In this document: piece by piece, positions 21,668-32,270 of the stretch
How positions within the stretch are numbered: the first letter of the stretch is position 1
Layout of the letters: each line of letters begins with the position of its first letter
From: Periconia sp. R9002
Taxonomy: Eukaryota; Ascomycota; Dothideomycetes; Pleosporales; Periconiaceae
DNA: 64,000 nucleotides
Direction: 5' to 3'
Assembly (NCBI GenBank): GCA_023627715.1
Contig: JAMAHW010000003.1
Location: 800,852 to 864,851, forward strand
Program-made: the position numbers and the translations under genes
The notes under the pieces: generated by a model
What the model was told of the DNA's origin: nothing
Databases searched by the model: none
What the model saw: the letters and a program-made list of their open reading frames with translations, nothing else

Positions 21668-24600
21668 ATGGCGAGACTCGGGCAGCCCGGTCTTGCGCAA
21701 CTCCTCCCTTCTCCACCCGCACCTCTCCATGCCCTTCCTACCGGCCCATGTAATCATCGCGACGTAGCTGGCACTTGTGGATGTCGCCAGTTTTGGGATA
21801 AGTGCAGCGCTGAGATACACCAACATAGTAAAGAGCACACATCGAGCAGTGAGCGATCGACTTACTGTGTTTGCGGTCATCATGCATGTTTTCACGAATA
21901 CACGAATGACCAGGCTCAAGTCCAAGCGCAGCACGCGCAACTGCAGCTCTCCTCTAGGTGTGATGGACTATGCCGTGTGCAAGGAGTAGCATGCGATCAT
22001 CACAAGTCTCCAAAGTTGAGGCGCGATCCGCTTCTTGCCATCGGTAGCCAATCTCCTGCACGCTTGAAGATATCCAACAACAACAGCGAGCAGCGACTCA
22101 TTTCCAATGGTGCTTCGCAAGCCAATGGGTCCGGTGTCGATGAGCGGGCTCGGATGGGTTCGTCGATGTCCAGTACTACTGGACTTCCTCGCATTCCCTC
22201 CATGTGTCTCTTGTCACAAGATCGGTATCCTGCGGCCAAAAAGGTAAATAGGAACGAAGCAGATCAGTTGTCGCGCGGAACGCTTGCAGGTCTCGGACTG
22301 TCTATGCTGAACGTGGATGCGACGCAGAACATCAACGATGGCCAGCACTCTGTTGTATCGACTGTACCTGACGAGGGTTATCTCCAAGGGGATCAGTTCG
22401 AGGGCGCCCATGGTGAGGCAGACGTTGCTCCTACCACGACTCAATCGGTTGCAGATGGCCAGCCTTCACTAACAGGGTCAACATCAGGTGCATTGCAAGC
22501 TGTTCTCGAGTATAACCAGGGGCTTCACCTCGATATCGGCGGCGACACAATCCCAGATACATACAATCCAGAGGAGTACATACAGAGCGCCACAGAGGTC
22601 GCAACTCCAAGTATCACGAACACGCCTGATCTGGCCATAGCAGACAAAGCTGTGGACGAAGGGAAGAAATTCATAGAGGGACTCATGCAACTGGCATCCA
22701 ACACGGAGCAGCCCGACGCAATCAACGCACAACCCAACACTGACGCACCCGGTCCTTCATCAAAGCTATTGATGCAAAACTCTCCTCATGCCGCAGAAGA
22801 CCAAATGAAAAAAGCCATCAGATCTGCCTCACCCCAAACTCTTCAAAAACTCTTCTCTTATCTCACTCCGCTCCACAACCTTCTTAAATCAATGCCCGAC
22901 GTCGCCAAGTCTATGAGAGAGCACGACGATCGTTTAGCAGTGCTTGAACAGAATAATTCATTCAATTACGTACACCCTGACGATCTTCATCAACAGCTCG
23001 ATGCATACGATGGGCGTTTGTTTCACCTTGAAAACCGCATGGACGATCACGAAGCGTTACATTTGACCATCGATGCTGATCAGAGCAGTAGTTCCCGTCG
23101 TCGCAACGCAGCCATTAACGAGTCGTTTGGCTCGAACAACTCTCTGCAATCGTCTACTTCCTCCGCGCTTATTCTCGCGGCTATGGATCGAAAAGAGGTA
23201 GCAGCCGAGATAGAAGGTTTAAAGGAGCGTTTGGATACGCTTGAAGCTGTCGCTTTGCCAACATCTCTCAACCCATGGGATGTAGAGATTGTTCTACTGC
23301 CGTGGGGTCGTGACCTACGCGGTATCTGGTTTTCGCCGGACGAGCCCATGCATGACCCTTCGAAAACCACCACGCAAGAATCTGAGGAGTGGACCCAAGC
23401 CCGCAGCTCTACACTCGGCCAGTCTCGCACCTCTTTGGTGCCATTTCGAGATTCTGATTCAAGCCCACACCCAAGTCTAGGCCGCTCTCCTCGCAGCTCA
23501 CATCCATTTAGCGATACCGAAAGTGGATGGAGTAGTCAAGAGATTAGTGAATGGGTTTCAGGCTCGTCGACTGAGTTGCTCTCGCCCAAAGCTTGTGGCG
23601 GCAATAACCTTGTCTACAAACGATTGAAGAGCAGGGGACTCGTGACTGATGTAAAATTCACGAGTGCAAATGCAACCGACATCCAAAGGACAATCTCACA
23701 TGCCTTTAAGGATCTGCTCGAGCGCTTCAAATACAACGATGAAGACGAAAGTCCAATGATCAGCTCGTATCCCGGTCTCCGTGCTTCTTTCATTCCCCTG
23801 AGGAAAGTGATCAAGGACTCTAGGTTGCGCTTCCTCACCCCTGCTGAAATGGCTAGCTCGGCGTTATGGACTGCTCAATTCCTTGCCTCTGGTGTTCTCA
23901 TGCGCGTTTCGGGCGGCAAGAAGCGACTGTACGTCACTCAGCGTGAAGCGTACATACAACCAATGGATCAAACTGGCGATATATGGACGTGGCATGAGAT
24001 GCGACTTCTTCCTCGTTGTCAGCCTGATTCCGATTCGCAAATGGAGGGCAACGATGAGCATTGTCAACCACAGGTTCAGGAAGCGGATGCGCGGGAAGCA
24101 TGCTGGGCTTTCTTCGAAGCTTACGATGCTCCTCCTGCTAGCGTTACTTCGTCTTTTGCAAGCGTTCACTCTGTGCAATTGTCCATGCGGCCCGCTGAGC
24201 GCGACTGGCGACGTAGTATGACACCGAGTTCGATCCTCAAGAACAGGCAGCCTCCACAGCCTATCTCCCCTCTGAGCGAGTTCCACATTAGGCCAGTGCG
24301 CCATCGCACTGCTTCAGCTTCAATCCTAGAACCTACTGCGTCGTCATCGAAGCGACGCTTTAACAGCTCGCCCATAAAACAAACATCCGCGCCGCAATCG
24401 CAGTCTCGCGCTCCAAGCCAGACCGTGTCCAGACTGAAGCGTCGGCGAGTTACTAATTCTTCTTCTCCGCGCCCACAAGTGGACACGCGGGAGGCGCAAG
24501 CCACCATCTGGGCGAATACCCCCCGTCGCTCTCGCGAACCCCCTTCTCCCTTCTACTCGTCTGAGCCCCAGCAGATCCGCCTGCCGCGGACTAGTTCTGA

Positions 24601-25027
24601 TCTCAGCCGACCAAGTCAGCGATCTGCGGCTCTGGCCGGCAAGTCGACACCGTTCGCCTACGCGACTCCACACTCTGGCGCTTTTGTCAGCGCTCTGGGA
24701 TTCGGCGGAGGCGACACAGAAGCTGATACCGATATCTACCAAGACGATGATGGTGAACAAAGTTGGCGTGGAGTTACCACAGGTGATGATGACAGCGACT
24801 CCTCGAACGAAGACGCGGAAGCAGGGGCTCAGGTGCCATTGGTTGATTACTCCGACGAAGACAGCGCTCTCGGTAGCGACGGAGGCGGTGTGGAAGATGA
24901 TAGTGCAAATGAGGATGTCTTCGACCCGCACCAGCCGGAGCAAGCAAGTGAAGATATTGACGATGATGAGGACGAAGACGGGGATGATGATATTTACGAT
25001 ACGCTTCTAGGCGTCTTGCAAAGTTGA
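21668..25027 (+). CDS. Large uncharacterised fungal protein, Cys/His-rich N-terminus, acidic C-terminus
   Basis: Uninterrupted frame of 1119 residues from the ATG at 21668. Residues 28-75 hold a Cys/His cluster (CNHRD, CGCRQFWDKC, YCVCGHHACFHEY), a likely metal-binding module. Residues about 360-540 are helical with a short coiled coil (LAVLEQNN, LFHLENRMDDHEALH, VAAEIEGLKERLDTLEAV). A compact central region follows (NPWDVEIVLLPWGRDLRGIW, then ALWTAQFLASGVLMRVSGGKKRLYV and WTWHEMRLLPR). Residues 850-960 are basic and Ser/Pro-rich (SKRRF, LKRRRV), perhaps with a nuclear signal. The last 100 residues are strongly acidic (DIDDDEDEDGDDD). A nuclear or chromatin role is plausible from composition only. 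Confidence 0.75.
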   Translation: MARLGQPGLAQLLPSPPAPLHALPTGPCNHRDVAGTCGCRQFWDKCSAEIHQHSKEHTSSSERSTYCVCGHHACFHEYTNDQAQVQAQHAQLQLSSRCDGLCRVQGVACDHHKSPKLRRDPLLAIGSQSPARLKISNNNSEQRLISNGASQANGSGVDERARMGSSMSSTTGLPRIPSMCLLSQDRYPAAKKVNRNEADQLSRGTLAGLGLSMLNVDATQNINDGQHSVVSTVPDEGYLQGDQFEGAHGEADVAPTTTQSVADGQPSLTGSTSGALQAVLEYNQGLHLDIGGDTIPDTYNPEEYIQSATEVATPSITNTPDLAIADKAVDEGKKFIEGLMQLASNTEQPDAINAQPNTDAPGPSSKLLMQNSPHAAEDQMKKAIRSASPQTLQKLFSYLTPLHNLLKSMPDVAKSMREHDDRLAVLEQNNSFNYVHPDDLHQQLDAYDGRLFHLENRMDDHEALHLTIDADQSSSSRRRNAAINESFGSNNSLQSSTSSALILAAMDRKEVAAEIEGLKERLDTLEAVALPTSLNPWDVEIVLLPWGRDLRGIWFSPDEPMHDPSKTTTQESEEWTQARSSTLGQSRTSLVPFRDSDSSPHPSLGRSPRSSHPFSDTESGWSSQEISEWVSGSSTELLSPKACGGNNLVYKRLKSRGLVTDVKFTSANATDIQRTISHAFKDLLERFKYNDEDESPMISSYPGLRASFIPLRKVIKDSRLRFLTPAEMASSALWTAQFLASGVLMRVSGGKKRLYVTQREAYIQPMDQTGDIWTWHEMRLLPRCQPDSDSQMEGNDEHCQPQVQEADAREACWAFFEAYDAPPASVTSSFASVHSVQLSMRPAERDWRRSMTPSSILKNRQPPQPISPLSEFHIRPVRHRTASASILEPTASSSKRRFNSSPIKQTSAPQSQSRAPSQTVSRLKRRRVTNSSSPRPQVDTREAQATIWANTPRRSREPPSPFYSSEPQQIRLPRTSSDLSRPSQRSAALAGKSTPFAYATPHSGAFVSALGFGGGDTEADTDIYQDDDGEQSWRGVTTGDDDSDSSNEDAEAGAQVPLVDYSDEDSALGSDGGGVEDDSANEDVFDPHQPEQASEDIDDDEDEDGDDDIYDTLLGVLQS

Positions 25028-25865
25028 GAATAACACCGAACTGGACCCGAGGAGAGTTGTATTTTGTATTCTATACCATTTCTATGCTTTTGCTTTTCGT
25101 TTACCGGCACGATACTATTACTCCATCGTTTCAGGAAGTTGATCATAGAAGCAGGACGGCTAAACCGAGAAGGAAGCCAGTGGTGTTGGCGAAGAACAAC
25201 GTTTTTACTGGTTTTGACACGCGATTCAGCGTTTGTCTGTATAGTGAGCGACATTTCATTGTCATTTTCCCCCTCTTGTCATTCTCGCGCGTTTGAGGAA
25301 TTCAAAGAGGTGCATACATATCCGGGATTTCATTTTTCTCTCTCTCGTTGTTGGTTATTGCTGTCTCGTCTCGTCTCTCTGTCTGTCTATCGCCAATGTT
25401 TTGTATAACGTACACACGTAACCACGTACTCGTGCACCATCCATCCCCTCCCTTCTTGTCATCACCAATCCTCACCCCCGAAATGTATCATACCTCCTTT
25501 AGGGATCCTAGCTAGCTCGCTCTTGTTCCGTTTTTGGATCGGCATATGTAGCATGCAATACTACACTCATGAATGAATGGATGAATGCATGGATGGGTGC
25601 GCGGTCGGTCGGTGGTGATGCGCTTTATCATCATCGTCACCGTCGCTGTCGTCGTCGTTGTCGTGGTCATAGTCGTCATAGTTGTATATGTATGTATGCA
25701 TACCGTAGCCCCTTTCATGGCCGCTTAAACGGTTTTTTTTCGAATCGTGGAATGATGGGTTTGCCGACCCCACGCCCGTAAAGGTTGCAGGCTTGGTTTT
25801 GTTGGCGGAGACCGGCTGCAGAGCGCTCATATGTGATAACTGCTGTGTCCTTTTCTTTCTTTCCA
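25028..25865. other. Intergenic with imperfect TCG/GTC trinucleotide tract
   Basis: Non-coding sequence downstream of the 1119-residue gene. CT-rich tracts at 25330-25395 and an imperfect GTC/TCG trinucleotide run at 25625-25680 are visible. It ends where the tandem array starts. Confidence 0.5.
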
Positions 25866-28800
25866 AGAGCAGGAAACATATCAGGCATATTTATGAGTTT
25901 TTATTGACGTAAAATTATACACAACTCCATGTCTCATTCCACAGCCGGCGGGCAGTGCTCATTTTGAAGTCGTCGTCCGGATTTTTATTTTGAGAGAGAA
26001 AGAGAGATAGACCAGAACGACATAGAGTCTTACTGAATGTTGCCCTCAGCATAAAATTCACCTCGGAAATAAATCCCATATAGGTTTTCAAGCCAGGCAC
26101 ACTGCTCATCTTCGATATACTCTCTTATTTTTAGTTTATTTTTCCCCTCCGGGCGGTGCTCATGTGAAGTTTCTTCCGATGGTTTTTTTAAAAGAGAGAG
26201 GGGAGAGGAGAACAGAACGACATAACATCTGCACCATTATAGTTTCATTACAATGAAGTTCTTCTCCTAATACAAATTCCATGGAGGTTTAAAGCCGGAC
26301 AGTGCTCATATACATCTCTTAGAGGGTTTTTCGAGAGAGAGAGCACAAGCAGAACATAGAGTCACACTGTGATGTGTTTTTATCGAGGTAAAATTTACCA
26401 TCAAATTGTATTACGCGTCGTTCAACAGCCAGCAGGGCGGTGCTCACATATTTTCCAGCCAGAGTTTTTCTGTTTTGAGAGAGGAGAGAGCCCATGTTAG
26501 CAGTGAGAGCGTTTTTATTATGGTGAAAATTCTCCCCATTACACAAATTTCCATGTATGCGTGGAAACTCTGGTTTAATGGGCTTCAAAGAAACAGTTCC
26601 GCACACATCGCCATTTGAGCGGCAGACTTTTGAACCGGGCAAGTGCCCATAAAGCTTGGTAAGATATGTTTCTTCTTATACTTCTTTTTCCTTCGCGGAG
26701 ACTGCCCGGACAGTGCTCATGCCCACCCCATGAACTAGAGTTATTCCGAGAGGAGAACAACATGCAAATTGATGGAGGAATGGTTTTATTATCCTAGAAC
26801 TACTTCCATTATACTTATTCCATGTGTCTTGAACCTCGTTGATTTAATCTGCCCCTAGAAAAACAGTCCCACACACATCCATGGTGTTCTCTTGGTTTTG
26901 AACCAGGCGCGCGCTCATGATGAGTGCACAGTTGGTTCTTTTTCATCTCGCGGGGACTGGCCGGGAAGTTCTCATACCGTAGATGGTGAATAATTTGTTA
27001 CTCAGAGAACAGAATACACGCGAAACAGCCATGTAGATGAGGTACTCTGTTTTTGATTGACGTAAAATTACAACGAAAACCAAGTTCCATGGATCGATAT
27101 TTTCTTTGGTTTTAGTCGGTCCAAAGAAACAGTCCTGCCGATCATAAGGTCTTCAAGTAGGTCTTTTGGACACCAGGGCTCATGATGGACCAATCCGGCA
27201 TGTTCTTTGTTGAGCGGGTTGCGAAGACCAGGCAGGCAGTGCTCACATACAGTCTGCGAAGGTGCAGTTTATTCCGAGGAGCAGAAACCATCCTTGAATG
27301 TTGTGAAAATATCTTAAAAGAAAAAACAAAACATAAACCATGAGGCAAATTCCTTACAGGCTTGATGAAGGTGTTTAATCGGCCCAAACAGTCCCCCCCA
27401 CCACATACGCAATGTCTAAGCCGGTTTAAGCAGCGCTCATGAGCACTCATGCCCAGGATTTTCCTACCACTGTGGAGACTGGCAGGGCACTGCTTTCATA
27501 AGATAGTTCTGATGTGCTTTCTTCCCACAAGCACCAAAAGCATGGGTTGATAAACCATCCTCTTTTGATTTATGCAAATTTATACTATTATTCGAATTTC
27601 GTGAGTTTCAGGGCCCTGTGGTTTTAATCCGTCCAGACAACGTCCACATCCATATTGCCGAAGATTGATTGATTTGAGCCAGGCGCTCATGGAAGGTATG
27701 TGCGACCGATTTCTTCTTTTATTTTTGGGGAAGCCAGCCGGGCACTGCTCATATCCCGGACCGATGGGGTCTTTTATTCCAGGAGCAGAAAACATGTGAC
27801 AACTTGATTTGGAATTACTAACGTATAGTTATATCTTATGCAAATTCCATATCGGCTTTTTCCACTCCAGTTTTCACGATTAGAGTCGGGCCAAATAAAA
27901 GTCCCCCATGGCTCATCTGTAGTCTGTCTTGAGCCAGGTGTTCATTTCCCCCTGGAACCGATGGTTATTACGAGAACCCAGAAACATGTGCCTAATGCAG
28001 TGCTTGTTTTAGAGGTGAAAACTAAGCATTGTGAAGATTCCACACACATAGAGGTAGCATACAACCAATTGATCGGCCGAAGCAGTCCGCACACATCTGC
28101 AATGACCTGAGTGAATTCGAGCCAGGCGCTCATGAATAGATGGTACTGTTAATTTTGCGGGAACCCCGAAACACATGACGTTGGATTTTGCGTTATTTAT
28201 AGAGACGAAAGTTCAATATCGTCCAGATTCCGCCTATCACGGCGTTTTCGGCTTTTCTGAGCAAAGCAGTCCACACATCAATGCTTCTCTTAATTGCTTT
28301 GTACCGCCGCTCATGCCGTTGAGCCACAGGAGTCTTGCGGGGACAGAAACCATGAATTTCTCGTGTTCTGTAAAGGGTTGAATTTAAACTATGAAGACCC
28401 CATCCATCAGGGATAATCGACTTTTTGGCCAAAACAGTCCATGTCTTGGATCTCCACGATTTTTTAGCGCAACCGCTCATGCCATTGCACTACAGGAGGT
28501 TTCCCGGGACAGAAACATAGCAGTCATGTCGTGTTTCTTATTTTAGGATATCGAATATACTCTATTAAGATCCCACATGTTATGGCATAGATGGGATTTT
28601 TTGATCAGAACAGTCCATATGTATTCGCTCATTGCTGGCTATAAATTGCGTGCGCTATCGGAAACATCAAATTTCTTTCCGCTCGTTGATAGCTATATAT
28701 GAATTTAATTCTCAAAGGACATCGGATTTTAACCACAAATCCCACATCGTTACGTTGGTCCCGTTATTTTATTGACTAATACAGTCCACATGTCAAATGG

Positions 28801-29330
28801 AATCGGGGGATCCGGATACGCATTTGCGGGCGATTGGAAACATGAGGTTTATTTGTGTTCATTTAGAACGACAGAGGAAATTATTCTCCAGATAAAATCA
28901 CATACTGACAGCAAATCCTGCATCATTACGACATAGATGAGATTATTGAGAGCGCCAGGGCGCATATGATTCCATCAGTCTGTTTTTACGAGAGCACAAA
29001 ACATAAAGGCGAATTGACTAGTGTATAACAAAGTGTCAACGTAAAAACAGTTAGTACATATTCCACATTTGTGGACAACTAACACTTTTAACAACCAAAA
29101 CAGCACACACAATGCTAGCCATTCGTTGGTTTATACCAGCGCTCATGCTTCTGCTTTTGTTGTTGTTTTGGAAAGCCGGAAAACATGTCAGGCAACCATT
29201 TTGGTTCTAGCGAAGTGTAGAAGTATAAGTAAACTCATACAGGTCTCACATTTGTGTACGGATAAATTGTTTTATCGACAGAGCAGTGAACATGAGGCTG
29301 GGAGGGTGAAAACATTTTCGGCGATCGAGA
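25866..29330. repeat. Tandem array of degenerate 170-260 bp units with conserved boxes (better-preserved part)
   Basis: On the plus strand each unit contains, in order, GAAACATG, TTTTTATTGACGTAAAATT or a relative, ATTCCATG or CCCACAT, CAGTCC-CACACAT and a GCTCAT box. GCTCAT-type boxes occur at 26913, 27178, 27435, 27685, 27940, 28128, 28309 and 28475; CAGTCC at 26864, 27130, 27389, 28083, 28267, 28435, 28611 and 28782. Left of about 27.75 kb the period is 250-266 bp and each unit carries a second box of the form CCGGGCAGTGCTCAT (26715, 26970, 27241, 27491, 27747). To the right that second box is lost and the period falls to 166-188 bp. Between boxes many spacers are not alignable by eye. No open frame over about 100 codons exists on either strand. 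Function unknown. Confidence 0.82.
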
Positions 29331-31930
29331 ACATGCCTATTTTGCTTGTCTTCTTCATTCTCGCCCTTTTAAACATACGCTTCACCCGCTTCAACTTGAG
29401 TATCATTACAAGATCAAAAAGCAGTCTGTCTTCGACAGGCCAGGTCTCCCACTCATGTAAACAGGAATGAATTTCTTTTTCTTGGTTTGAAAAGAAGTTC
29501 CAGAACACATAGTACGGCATTGATCTTGGTTTTTTTTTGCCATCAAAATGCTGCGTAGAAGAGCTGCACATGTACTTGGTAGGGCAAGAAAACGCTCAGC
29601 TCACATGTTGTCTTGGCCATTTTTGACGTGTTAAGTAACTACCTGATTCACTTCGGCCATTGATTTAATGCGTTCTTAACCGGCCGGAAACATGGATTGA
29701 TATAAGAAGATATTTTTAACATAGCATTATGCCTGGGAAAATTCCACGTCATGATGAGCAAATTCTGCAAGTTGACCAGGACGACCCATAACTTACTCCA
29801 AATGGAGATTTGCACAACCAGAAACACATAAACGGTGATTCGGGTCTTTATAATCATAGAAAGTGAAAACCATATGAACTTAATATAAACAGCGTCCTAG
29901 CCAATCCGCATGTGTCTATAATAAGACCTTTTTTTTTCTCTTTTCTTTTAAGCCCCTTGAGATATAAAAAGCATAGAGCTTCAATAGTAGAAGTCTACAG
30001 CCATATGTCGTACCATAGCATGTTTTTTGTTTCCTTTTTGCAGAAACACACATCAGATTGTCTTTCCTGGATTTTTTATAAGAATGAAGGGTTTATAAAG
30101 TCTGCAATTCATTAAACTACGATTGGGTGACCAAACAGCTAGGAAGCCTAAATTTTTCTCATGGATTTTTTTGGCCAGCCAGCTGACAAACATCAGAGGT
30201 GTATGTAGAATATTTCAAGCATATCTGGAAGAAACATTTTTATCTCCAGCATTCTCTTTTGATTCTTTTTCGCCGCTCAGCCTGTTCCGTAGGGTGGGAA
30301 GATAGTATCCATATTATGTCGAGATATTAGATTATCAACTCGTGTATCGAGACAGACATGGCTTGTCTCCTGGTATGCTTTTTTAGAGAATATGAAAAAG
30401 CATACTTCATCTCTGTGAGTGATTTGGTGCTTGTAGGGTTTTTTTTGTAAGTTTGGGAAACATGAGGATATGGACATGTGATTTGAAGCACCAACATTAC
30501 GACATATCAAAACCGGGATGTGATTGGAGATCAATTTTTCATGTTTTCCGAGATCCAGACGACATAGGAACTAGCGTTGTCGAACTGGCAAGTTTAAACA
30601 CTTATTTCAAAACTCCGTAGGCTTCTTGAACATTGAAGGTTCCATATTCGCCTGCAGCTCCCAACCTTTCTAAAACATCTGTGGACATATTCTCTCACAT
30701 TTGCGTAAAGGTAGGGTGTTTATCAAAACGCGATAATTGTACTCTGTAAAGAATAACAAGCATCGATCGTCCCAAATACCGATTTTTTTTAAAAAGGGTA
30801 TCATTGTAGTTTTCGAACCACATGTAATAGCAACAAAGCGGGCCGGACGAAACATTTGTCTAGATATTGATCTCTTCAGTGGATCAAATGTGACCAAAAA
30901 ATAATCATGATAATTCCCGATGGTCATGTTTGATAGCTTGAGTGTTTCCAATTAATGGACATTCAGAAAAATCAAAGTCATGGAGAGTTTTCGGAAGAGG
31001 CGCTCGAATCCATACGTGAGGTATCGAGGCGTTTATAGATATATAGCGCCAGCAACGACGCTCAAACACATGTACGACTCGTAGTGTCGATTTTTAAGAA
31101 ACCGGGTAAAACTGAAAAATAGACGCAGTCATGGTTTGATGAGTTCATCGGTTTGCCAAGCTTGGAATTCTTGCACAGGAGTTTCGAACGAATCCACAAA
31201 GAAAATCATTTTTTTGAGGATTCGATAGTCATATTGGAAAAAAGCCATAAAGTGCAGTGGTTTGAGGCTTCTGCTATAGAAATCTTCCAAATTTCTCAAG
31301 CCACACATTGTAAAAAATGATAGAACAGTTAGATGCTGAAACCGCCGCACATTTTAGTGCCTAATGGCCATTTCGAAAAATGTGGTTGGAATTGTATATG
31401 ATAATGATCCTGCTTTCCGAACATAGTGTATATTGAGTTGGAATTTACGACATTTCGAAAATAAGTCCGAACCTCCATGAGAGCATCCAGTCGAACTTAT
31501 AAGCGTGGAATAAATGCACAATGGTGGTCACGACATTGTTGATTCCAACTGTAGGTAATGAATGGCCAATTCTGAGCAAAAAGAACCCAAGGAAGGAGCC
31601 ATGAATTTCCCACATTTCCGTTTTTGGGACACCAAAATCTGTGAGACAGGGTCTAGATAATATCCACTCAAAAAACCCGCAGCCATGAGACCGACTGCGG
31701 CGCTTTTTTGTACAAATCTGCCGACATAATCGAATGGTCCATACATTTTCGGAGAGAGAAAAAATTCAAAAAAGCTGGCACCAAGCCATGAATTACCAAT
31801 TTGAGGACTTCGGAATCATCATGATGATGGGTTATTGAAACATTTTCTCTGGTCTTCGGATCCATGTAAAATATTTCGATGTTTTTGATTCATGAAAGTT
31901 TGGGAGATTCGAAACACATGCCACATTGCT
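29331..31930. repeat. Strongly degenerate continuation of the tandem array
   Basis: Boxes related to the neighbouring array persist at irregular spacing: GAAACATGG at 29686, AGAAACACAT near 29821 and 30043, GAAACATTT near 30233 and 30849, GGGAAACATGAGG near 30455, and AGCCATGA at 31682 and 31599. AT-rich, no long open frame on either strand. I cannot place unit borders here. The minus-strand start of the whole array lies at the right end of this part, next to a promoter-like sequence. Confidence 0.55.
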
Positions 31931-31994
31931 GTCGAGAGACGTCATATACAGACGGAGAACGTATTTTAGAACAAAGGTTTTGAAAGATTTCTGT

Positions 31995-32051
31995 TCGCGT
32001 AGTGGGAAGAAAGGAAGAGAGAAGAAGAGGGAGAAAAGGGAGGTATTTATA
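31995..32051 (-). promoter_or_regulatory. TATA box plus pyrimidine tract directed into the array
   Basis: Read on the minus strand, TATAAATA (32051-32044) is followed directly by a tract of about 44 nt that is almost pure C/T (32041-31998), then ACTACGCGAACAG. This TATA-then-CT-tract arrangement is typical of strongly expressed filamentous-fungal genes, with transcription starting at the end of the tract. The next gene on this strand leftwards is over 20 kb away, and downstream open frames are short, so the predicted transcript would be the repeat array itself. The divergent side faces the 3' end of DPH5. Confidence 0.6.
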
Positions 32052-32270
32052 CTTGCAAGAAGGAGCGCAATGGCCTCTGAATAGTGATCAACATGCTCAA
32101 GTTATCACAAGCAGGACACAGTCATTGCTGTCTGATGGTGACCGCCATTTTGCAATTTATGTTACACAATTGGGTGCGTGAACAAGTGCGAAAGCCTCAA
32201 GTCATGGCGACCGCCAATCATTTGGGCAAGTATGCTAGGTTGGGCGCATAACACTCATTGCAATACCCAA

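Noticed and set aside
26575..28480. Repeat-containing protein gene on the minus strand (several ORFs start MSA or MSG at the CATGAGC box)
   Set aside because: Unit lengths are not multiples of three, frames are broken by many stops, and no consistent splice pattern links them.
25866..29330. CRISPR array
   Set aside because: Boxes are short and degenerate, spacing is variable, the genome is clearly fungal, and no cas genes are present.
25866..29330. C/D box snoRNA cluster
   Set aside because: I looked for RUGAUGA and CUGA pairs at snoRNA-like spacing in the units; they do not recur consistently. The conserved boxes are different.
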